Positions 1-5,001 of a DNA stretch of 5,001 nt are shown here, piece after piece. The stretch is from Arcticibacterium sp051269965. GTDB lineage: Bacteria; Bacteroidota; Bacteroidia; Cytophagales; Spirosomataceae. Position numbers and translations under genes: made by a program. The notes beneath the pieces are model-generated. The model was not told the origin of the DNA. It made no database searches and saw nothing but the letters and a program-made list of their open reading frames with translations. The DNA lies in NCBI GenBank assembly GCA_051269965.1, contig JBNMFK010000293.1, positions 1 to 5,001 of the forward strand, in the 5' to 3' direction. The first letter of the stretch is position 1. Each line of letters opens with the position of its first letter.

Positions 1-584
1 TTCAAATATTGCTCAATCACTACTTTTGAACTGGCATCACCAAATTTAGCCTCTAGGAGCATTTCATTCAAAGTACTCTTAGCCTCTTCTCTATTCTCTG
101 TTATGATAACACCCTTACCAGCCGCCAGGCCATCCGCTTTTAAAACATATGGGCCATTTTCTGAATCTAGAAAAGCTAAGCCCTCTGTTATGCTCTCTTT
201 TGCAAAGGTTTTAGACGAGGCGGTAGGCACTCCATGACGCCTCATGAAGTCTTTAGAGAAATCTTTACTTCCTTCTAGCATAGCACCTTTGGCAGAAGGT
301 CCAATAATTCCTACTTTCTTGAGTTTTTTGTCGGCTTTAAAATAATCTACTATGCCGGCAACTAATGGTGCTTCCGGACCCACCACGACAAGGCTGACTC
401 CGTTTTGAAGAACGAATTGACCAACGGTTTCAAAATCTAGGATATCTAAGGCAACATTTTCAGCGATTTTTGAAGTCCCTGCATTTCCAGGTGCTACAAA
501 AAGCTTTTCACAACGGCTAGACTGGGCTATTTTCCAAGTGAATGTATGCTCTCTTCCACCCGATCCTAAGATTAATATATTCAT
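1..584 (-). CDS. purD: Phosphoribosylamine--glycine ligase (GAR synthetase), N-terminal part, cut by window edge
   Basis: This enzyme joins 5-phosphoribosylamine and glycine using ATP to make glycinamide ribonucleotide, the second step of de novo purine synthesis in the cytoplasm. The start at 584 gives the classic beginning MNILILGSGGREH, with the glycine-rich nucleotide-fold loop at residues 7-13. Further family landmarks are APGNAGT (31-37), VVGPEAPL (68-74), IGPS (94-97), the lysine-rich KDFSKDFM stretch before HGVPTA (108-122), and the ATP-grasp lysine and loop VLKADGLAAGKGV (147-159). 194 complete codons are present of roughly 420-430 usual for the family, so the catalytic ATP-grasp half and the C-terminal domain lie outside the window. 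The reading frame is open with no sign of damage. It is divergent from the kinase-fucosidase unit and is probably unrelated to it. No Shine-Dalgarno sequence precedes the start, as is common in Bacteroidota. Confidence 0.97.
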   Translation of the reverse strand, partial: MNILILGSGGREHTFTWKIAQSSRCEKLFVAPGNAGTSKIAENVALDILDFETVGQFVLQNGVSLVVVGPEAPLVAGIVDYFKADKKLKKVGIIGPSAKGAMLEGSKDFSKDFMRRHGVPTASSKTFAKESITEGLAFLDSENGPYVLKADGLAAGKGVIITENREEAKSTLNEMLLEAKFGDASSKVVIEQYL

Positions 585-731
585 GGATAAATGTTTCTCT
601 TTTTTCTAAAGTCCGTAAATGTCGTGAAGTTTTATGGGAGTTAAAACACCTCTGCCCATGTTCATAAGCCATCTATAATATTAAAATCCGCATAAATAGT
701 TTAATATCTTACTTATAGAGTCGTACCATGT

Positions 732-762
732 TTTGTTTCGCGGGCAATACTATGTTAATTTG
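732..762 (+). promoter_or_regulatory. Candidate Bacteroidota-type promoter for the kinase-fucosidase unit
   Basis: A TTTG at 732-735 is followed after 19 bases by TTAATTTG at 755-762. This resembles the Bacteroidota sigma factor pattern of a -33 TTTG box and a -7 TAnnTTTG box, with one mismatch (TT in place of TA) in the -7 box. The spacing fits the usual 19-21 bases. It would start transcription only about 10-15 bases before the ATG at 779, giving a very short leader. No other stretch in the 585-778 gap fits the pattern better on this strand. The call is inference from position and a loose motif. Confidence 0.3.
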
Positions 763-778
763 AAATAAAAATGCTTTC

Positions 779-2140
779 ATGATCAAGGCCTGTCTAGTTT
801 TTAATGTTCTACACAATTTATTAAGCTATACCGTTTTTGATGTGCATTTGAATGTTCTTCAATATGAAGAGCGAAAGAAAAACTATATCAAAGATGAAGA
901 TGGAAATAAATCCGAAGATCTCCTTGACATAACTAGCTGGGTGAAGGAACGTATTGGTTTGGCAAAAGCCTCTAAAGACTTTGACTTAGCAGCCGTAAAC
1001 TTTAATTCTTATCCCGGAGGTTTGGTTCATTTAGATGGTGACGGCAAACCTCTTTCTCCAGTCATAGGGACAGGAAAGCTCCTAGGCTATAAAACTAAAA
1101 AACAGATTCAGGAGATCCTTGATAAAGATCAAAGCTTAAAAAAGAAATTACAGCTAGCCGAACTCAGTTTTGAAACCGCTGCTCTACAATTGTTCTACTT
1201 AAAAATCAATAAGCCAGAACTCTTCCATAAGATCAAGCGGAGCCTTTCTTTAGCCCAATATTTACAAAGTGTCTTTACCAAAAAAAGTTTTCATGACCAT
1301 ACCATTATTGGCTGCCATTCAGCTTCTTGGGATTTTGAAAATCATGGCTATCACCCATGGCTAGAAGAGCAAAATCTAGAAGCCATGAAGCAGGATATAG
1401 TGTCTTCTTCTGAAGTCACTATCAGCGAAGATATAATAGCTTTTGGGCCTGGTATTTATTATAAAGTAGCTGAGACTATTCCGTTTTTAGCAGTTATTAA
1501 AGAACCTTTTGTTCTTCTTAGTACAGGAGCATGGACCTCTTGCATAAACCCCTTCAATAATACTCTCTCTTCTGAAAGTGTTTTAAAGAATAACTGTTTT
1601 AACATATTAAATGAGCACGGTCAAATCATTAAAATGGCTCGATTATTTAGTGGAAACGAACACACTAGACAAATTCAACACTTAGAGAGGCATTTTGACG
1701 CGGCATCAGGTAACTGCTTTAATATTAGCTATAATCCAGACATCATAAGAAAACTGAGAAGCAGTGTCCCGCAAGTCTTACCTGAAGGTACAGAATTAGG
1801 CGATGGCGTGGACAGCCCTTTTATGGAAAGAAACCTTAATACCTTTGATTCAATAGAAGAAGCCTATCATCAATTTATTATGGACTTAGTGGCCCAGCAG
1901 GTGGCAAGCATTAAATTAACTATCACTAATAATGACTATATCAAAAAGGTATTTGTTGAAGGTGGATTAGCCAAAAATGAAATTTTTATGGAACTCCTTT
2001 CTGAGGCATTCCATAACAAAGGTATTTATAAAGTAGGTTTTGATAATACGGCAGCCATGGGAGCTGCCATGGTGATAGGACATGCATGGGGAGCTAAAAA
2101 CCCTACCAAAGAACTTCTTAAATTGGAATTAGTTTCTTGA
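779..2140 (+). CDS. FGGY-family carbohydrate kinase homologue, probable pseudokinase
   Basis: The 453-residue length and overall sequence fit the FGGY sugar kinases (rhamnulokinase/fuculokinase-like) that Bacteroidota carry in deoxysugar loci; active members phosphorylate a ketose or sugar using ATP in the cytoplasm. Conserved-looking parts are VHLDGDGKPLSP (83-94), LQLFYLKINKPELF (136-149), the TIIGCHSASWDF block (175-186), VLLSTGAWTSCINPFN (245-260), RLFSGNEH (288-295), VFVEGGLAKNEIFMELL (391-407) and the C-terminal GAAMVIGHAWGA (428-439). Two signatures are missing. The N-terminal phosphate motif, expected as F-D-I-G-K-T-N, reads FNVLHNL (8-14). The catalytic motif, expected as G-I-H-D-S-S, reads GIYYKV (225-230), so the general-base Asp is Tyr. 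The loop after the GKPLSP block is also unlike relatives (VIGTGKLLGY, 95-104). The start at 779 puts Met at the usual distance from the N-terminal beta hairpin. The stop lies 3 bp before the fucosidase ATG, so the two are probably co-transcribed. Substrate and residual activity are unknown; a decaying gene or a non-catalytic sugar-binding protein both fit. Confidence 0.8.
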   Translation: MIKACLVFNVLHNLLSYTVFDVHLNVLQYEERKKNYIKDEDGNKSEDLLDITSWVKERIGLAKASKDFDLAAVNFNSYPGGLVHLDGDGKPLSPVIGTGKLLGYKTKKQIQEILDKDQSLKKKLQLAELSFETAALQLFYLKINKPELFHKIKRSLSLAQYLQSVFTKKSFHDHTIIGCHSASWDFENHGYHPWLEEQNLEAMKQDIVSSSEVTISEDIIAFGPGIYYKVAETIPFLAVIKEPFVLLSTGAWTSCINPFNNTLSSESVLKNNCFNILNEHGQIIKMARLFSGNEHTRQIQHLERHFDAASGNCFNISYNPDIIRKLRSSVPQVLPEGTELGDGVDSPFMERNLNTFDSIEEAYHQFIMDLVAQQVASIKLTITNNDYIKKVFVEGGLAKNEIFMELLSEAFHNKGIYKVGFDNTAAMGAAMVIGHAWGAKNPTKELLKLELVS

Positions 2141-2143
2141 CAT

Positions 2144-3598
2144 ATGAACAAAAAAAACATAGTGATTTTCGCTTTAGTCTGTTTTACTTCTTGTAAAACT
2201 TCTAGCCCTATTTCCTACGGATCTTTACCTTCTGAAAGGCAATTGGCTTGGCACCAGACAGAACTCTACGGTTTAATTCATTTTACCCCGACGACTTTTG
2301 AAAACAAAGAATGGGGTTTTGGCGATGCAGACCCTGTCATTTTTAATCCTAAAAATTTTGATGCCTCACAAATAGTTTCAGCGGCAAAAGCAGGTGGTTT
2401 AAAAGGACTCATTTTTGTGGCTAAACATCATGATGGCTTTGCCCTGTGGCCAACAAAAACCACAGATTACAATATCTCCAAAAGCCCTTGGCGTGATGGA
2501 AAGGGCGACATGGTCAAGGAAATGGAAGAGGCTTGTAGATCTGCTGGTCTAAAATTTGGAGTTTACTGCTCTCCATGGGATAGAAATAACGCCAACTATG
2601 GAAAGCCTGAATATTTAGAAATATACCGTGCTCAATTAACGGAACTTTATACAAACTACGGAGAACTATTTATGAGCTGGCATGATGGTGCCAATGGTGG
2701 TGATGGCTACTATGGCGGGGCCAGTGAAACCCGAAAAATAGATAATACAACCTACTACGACTGGACGAATACCTGGGAGAAAATTACAAGAAAAAAGCAA
2801 CCAATGGCTAATATTTTTAGCGCTATAGGTCTAGATGTGAGATGGGTAGGTGGGGAGCACGGATATGCCGCCGAAACACACTGGGCAACTTTTTCGCCAG
2901 AACCAAATACAGGAGATACGGCTGTACCGGGCAATGTAAATACTGCCGTTAGTAGCACCGGCACAAGAAATGGTACATACTGGATACCAGCAGAATGTGA
3001 TGTGCCACTTAGACCAGGTTGGTTTTATCACCCAGAGCAAGATGGCAAAGAAAAAAATGCCGAGACTTTGTTTGACTTGTATCTTAAAAGCGTGGGCCGA
3101 GGAGCAAGCTTAGACTTAGGACTAGCTCCTACAACAGAAGGCAAACTTCATGAAAATGATGTGAAAATTTTAAAGGAATTCGGAGAAAAGTTAAGAGCAA
3201 CTTTTAAAAATAATTTAATTGAGAATGCTGAACTATCGGCATCAAATACAAGAGGCAAAGAATTTAATGAATCTCTGTTAGTCGATGATGATAGATATTC
3301 CTATTGGGCAACAGACGATGATGTCCATCAAGCTTTTATAGAAATAGAATTCTCTGAAATCACTACTTTTAATTTAATTCAAATTAGAGAGAACATAAAG
3401 CTTGGTCAGAGAATTGAAAGTACGAGTGTAGAACTTTACAGGAAAGGAAGCTGGACCAAAATAGCAAAGGTCACGAGTATAGGTGCCAATAGACTAATAA
3501 AACTGGATCACCCAGTCAGTGCCTCAAAGATCCGTATAAACCTCAGTGCACCTGTATCCTTGTGCGTAAGCGATATAGGCATATTTAAAATTCCATGA
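2144..3598 (+). CDS. GH29 alpha-L-fucosidase lipoprotein with C-terminal discoidin-like domain
   Basis: A retaining exo-glycosidase that releases alpha-linked L-fucose from glycans. Residues 1-17 are a lipoprotein signal (KK, hydrophobic run, then FTSC with lipidated Cys17). The residues after Cys17 (KTSS) lack the acidic surface-export signal of Bacteroidota, so the mature protein is probably periplasmic. The TIM-barrel GH29 domain spans about 25-350, with IHFTPTTFENKEWG (45-58), the fucose-binding KHHDGF (94-99), GVYCSPWDR (139-147), HDGANGGDGYYGGA (180-193) carrying the likely nucleophile Asp181, WVGGEHG (234-240) carrying the likely acid/base Glu238, ECDVPLRPGWFYH (284-296) and SVGRGASLDLGLAP (316-329). 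Residues about 355-484 form an F5/8 type C (discoidin-like) beta-sandwich, with DDDRYSYWATDD (381-392) and LGQRIES (420-426), as often found at the end of these enzymes. The motifs fit the subfamily GH29B, whose members usually need a branched alpha-1,3/1,4-fucosyl substrate; that specificity is inference. It follows the kinase homologue by 3 bp. Confidence 0.95.
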   Translation: MNKKNIVIFALVCFTSCKTSSPISYGSLPSERQLAWHQTELYGLIHFTPTTFENKEWGFGDADPVIFNPKNFDASQIVSAAKAGGLKGLIFVAKHHDGFALWPTKTTDYNISKSPWRDGKGDMVKEMEEACRSAGLKFGVYCSPWDRNNANYGKPEYLEIYRAQLTELYTNYGELFMSWHDGANGGDGYYGGASETRKIDNTTYYDWTNTWEKITRKKQPMANIFSAIGLDVRWVGGEHGYAAETHWATFSPEPNTGDTAVPGNVNTAVSSTGTRNGTYWIPAECDVPLRPGWFYHPEQDGKEKNAETLFDLYLKSVGRGASLDLGLAPTTEGKLHENDVKILKEFGEKLRATFKNNLIENAELSASNTRGKEFNESLLVDDDRYSYWATDDDVHQAFIEIEFSEITTFNLIQIRENIKLGQRIESTSVELYRKGSWTKIAKVTSIGANRLIKLDHPVSASKIRINLSAPVSLCVSDIGIFKIP

Positions 3599-3618
3599 GC
3601 TAGCCCATGGAATTTTTT
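3587..3618. terminator. Bidirectional intrinsic terminator between convergent genes
   Basis: An 11-bp perfect inverted repeat pairs AAAATTCCATG (3587-3597) with CATGGAATTTT (3606-3616) across an 8-base loop, and T continues to 3618. On the plus strand the stem ends in a run of six T (3613-3618). On the minus strand the far arm also ends in four T, so it can serve the convergent gene ending at 3634. The fucosidase stop TGA (3596-3598) sits at the top of the left arm, so the last codons of that gene form part of the hairpin. The stem is AT-rich at its base, which gives moderate stability. Confidence 0.8.
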
Positions 3619-3633
3619 ACCGGAACAAAAATC

Positions 3634-4173
3634 TTAAATGTCAGAAATTGGAATTCTGTTTTTGTAATTCCAAAAGGCTGAAACATTTACAATTTTCCAA
3701 TCCCCTTCTACTCGCTCCATAAGTCTTACTTCTTTGGAATGTAGAAAGTACTCTTGGCTCCTATTACTATTATACTGGTCCCAAGTAATATGAGCGGCCT
3801 GATTGCCGTAAAATTTAACCTTCATATTTTCCCTTTTGACGACAGGATGGCTTGAACCAGGCTCTTCAGGGTCAGATGGGTTTTCCTTGATGTATTTACC
3901 TAGGTTTTTCTCTATGGCATCCCAGCCAACGCTGGCATCAAAAGTTCCATCCGAATTACTCCAAGCTTGATAGGAATAATCTGTGTGCGTAAATTTATCC
4001 TGCCAGCAGTCATAATCTCGACGGAAAAAACATTCTGTTTCCTCTTCTATAACAGAGATGATTTTAGCTGTTTCTGACTCTTCATCGATTGCCTTTTCAG
4101 CCGCTAAATTACATGATTGACACAAAAAGAGACTGCCAGCGGATATTGCTAGTATAGCGATATAAGTTTTCAT
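3634..4173 (-). CDS. NTF2/SnoaL-like small lipoprotein, function unknown
   Basis: A 179-residue secreted protein of unknown function. Residues 1-20 form a lipoprotein signal peptide with hydrophobic core YIAILAISAGSLFLC, and the lipobox ends at Cys21 (CQSC). The following NLAAEK lacks a clear acidic surface-export signal, so periplasmic anchoring is likely. The mature part resembles NTF2-like/SnoaL/DUF4440 cone folds: an N-terminal helix IISVIEEETECFFRRDYDCW (38-57), a central helix containing GWDAIEKNLGKYIKE (83-97), and beta strands MKVKFYGNQAAHITWDQY (117-134) and KEVRLMERVEGDWKIVNVSAFW (147-168). The sequence pattern (RRDYD.W near the start, G.WKIVNVS near the end) is typical of such proteins, which include enzymes and ligand-binding proteins. 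No catalytic set can be identified. It is convergent with the fucosidase and shares its terminator, but is not in its operon. Confidence 0.85.
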   Translation of the reverse strand: MKTYIAILAISAGSLFLCQSCNLAAEKAIDEESETAKIISVIEEETECFFRRDYDCWQDKFTHTDYSYQAWSNSDGTFDASVGWDAIEKNLGKYIKENPSDPEEPGSSHPVVKRENMKVKFYGNQAAHITWDQYNSNRSQEYFLHSKEVRLMERVEGDWKIVNVSAFWNYKNRIPISDI

Positions 4174-4348
4174 AATGTTAAAAGTTTAAAAATTGATAAA
4201 AAAATTCTTCAGCTATGTGGTAGTAAAATTCTATCGCAGTATTAAACTTATATCGAGTAAAAAGTACGAAATTGAGGCCAGTATGACAAGAGAATCGAGC
4301 ATTATTCTCTGCGTATACTTCAAATTATTCCTGATATTATACCAAAAT

Positions 4349-5001
4349 ATGATTAAGATCATTGAAAACGCCATGAGGCATTATGCCTTAGACCCCCAGA
4401 ACTTCGAAATTAAAACAATCGGTAGTGGGTTGATTCATCAAACATATATACTTAAGGGTGAGAAATCGTATGTCCTACAGAAATTAAATACCAATGTTTT
4501 CAAAGAACCAAAATTGATTGAAAAAAACATTAGTTTGGTGAGTAATTACCTTAAACATGCTCAGCCTAATTATTTGTTTCCATCCTCTATACCAACCATT
4601 GAAAATGAGTCGCTATTTTATGATATGGAAAGTTTTTGGCGACTAAGCTTATTTGTTACTAATTCCATTACCATCGACCTCGTTGATGATCCTGTTCTAG
4701 CCTATGAAGCCGCTAAAGCTTTTGGTCAATTATCCAAATACTTGAATAAAATCTCCTTAGACCAGTTTGAAGAAACCATTCCCAATTTTCACAATCTGGA
4801 GTTTAGATATGAGCAGTTTGAAACATCATTAAAAAAGGGACTGCCTGAAAGAGCTAAAAAGGGAAAAGAAATTATTCAATTTTTTGAAACTCAAAAAGGA
4901 ATTTTAGAAACCTTTAGACAAATAAAAAAAAATGGGCAAATTCCATTGAGAGTACAGCATCATGATACAAAAATCAGTAATGTCTTGCTCGATTCGAGTA
5001 C
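4349..5001 (+). CDS. APH-fold sugar kinase, N-acetylhexosamine 1-kinase-like, N-terminal part, cut by window edge
   Basis: The first 217 codons of an aminoglycoside-phosphotransferase-fold small-molecule kinase. Its layout matches the Bacteroidota proteins related to NahK, which phosphorylate N-acetylhexosamines at C1 with ATP in the cytoplasm. Visible features are the nucleotide loop IGSGLIHQTY (24-33), the ATP-lysine strand SYVLQKLNTNVFKEP (40-54) with Lys45 or its neighbour Gln44 at the usual lysine site, the conserved AAKAFGQLSKYL (121-132) and ETIPNFHNLEFRY (142-154), and the Brenner-type catalytic loop RVQHHDTKISNVLLD (201-215), with likely catalytic Asp206 and metal-binding Asn211. The family runs to about 350-370 residues, so the DFG-like metal Asp region and the C-terminal lobe lie beyond the window. 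An in-frame ATG at 4283 would add 22 residues, but 4349 gives the usual family start a short distance before the nucleotide loop. No Shine-Dalgarno is present; the start is preceded by an A-rich stretch. Substrate choice is inference. Confidence 0.88.
   Translation, partial: MIKIIENAMRHYALDPQNFEIKTIGSGLIHQTYILKGEKSYVLQKLNTNVFKEPKLIEKNISLVSNYLKHAQPNYLFPSSIPTIENESLFYDMESFWRLSLFVTNSITIDLVDDPVLAYEAAKAFGQLSKYLNKISLDQFEETIPNFHNLEFRYEQFETSLKKGLPERAKKGKEIIQFFETQKGILETFRQIKKNGQIPLRVQHHDTKISNVLLDSS

Noticed and set aside
771..782. ATG at 771 as an upstream start for the FGGY homologue
   Set aside because: It is out of frame and meets TGA after three codons. The ATG at 779 gives the correct distance to the N-terminal beta strands of the family.
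2051..2072. Short direct repeat of GCCATGG in the 3' part of the FGGY gene
   Set aside because: It falls in codons for the conserved AAMGAAM stretch and is explained by repeated Ala-Met codons rather than by a repeat element.
2144..2218. Surface-export signal on the fucosidase lipoprotein
   Set aside because: The residues after Cys17 are KTSSPIS, without the acidic cluster that typically directs Bacteroidota lipoproteins to the cell surface.
2755..2964. 69-codon open frame on the minus strand inside the fucosidase gene
   Set aside because: It lies wholly within a well-supported GH29 coding region, and its translation shows no domain or family resemblance, so it is a shadow frame.
2831..3040. 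Second 69-codon minus-strand open frame inside the fucosidase gene
   Set aside because: It overlaps the conserved acid/base region of the fucosidase in another frame and has no recognisable features of its own.
4283..4348. In-frame ATG at 4283 as the start of the NahK-like kinase
   Set aside because: It would add 22 residues rich in hydrophobics that do not resemble the family N-terminus. The start at 4349 matches the usual distance to the nucleotide loop, though start mapping could change this.
1..5001. CRISPR arrays, tRNA or rRNA genes, insertion sequences, attachment sites
   Set aside because: No regularly spaced repeats, transposase-like frames, terminal inverted repeats or RNA-gene landmarks were seen on reading both strands; no search tool was run.

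Overview
The window looks like a chromosomal segment of a Bacteroidota bacterium (Cytophagales or Flavobacteriia-like). The reasons are AT-rich DNA with AT-biased third positions, starts that lack Shine-Dalgarno sequences, two predicted lipoproteins with short Bacteroidota-style signal peptides, and proteins that resemble Bacteroidota families from memory. The assignment is inference; no marker gene fixes the genus.

Layout from left to right: (1) the N-terminal 194 codons of purD on the minus strand, running off the left edge; (2) a 194-bp divergent intergenic region with a weak Bacteroidota-type promoter candidate facing right; (3) a two-gene plus-strand unit with a 3-bp gap, an FGGY-family carbohydrate kinase homologue followed by a GH29 alpha-L-fucosidase lipoprotein with a C-terminal discoidin-like domain; (4) a strong inverted repeat that overlaps the fucosidase stop codon and probably terminates transcription from both sides; (5) a minus-strand gene for a small NTF2/SnoaL-like lipoprotein; (6) a 175-bp divergent intergenic region; (7) the first 217 codons of a plus-strand aminoglycoside-phosphotransferase-fold kinase of the N-acetylhexosamine 1-kinase-like type, running off the right edge.

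Functionally, the fucosidase would release L-fucose from fucosylated glycans, probably in the periplasm. The NahK-like kinase would suit phosphorylation of a hexosamine from the same kind of glycan. No SusC/SusD pair, transporter or regulator is visible, so this is not a demonstrated polysaccharide utilisation locus.

The most notable point is the FGGY protein. It is full length and keeps much of the family's structural sequence, but both core catalytic signatures appear replaced: the N-terminal phosphate-binding Asp-Ile-Gly-Lys-Thr-Asn-type motif, and the catalytic Asp in the His-Asp-Ser-Ser-type motif. It is therefore a candidate pseudokinase encoded tightly upstream of a fucosidase, and may be a non-catalytic sugar-binding or regulatory partner. 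This rests on alignment from memory and needs a real alignment.
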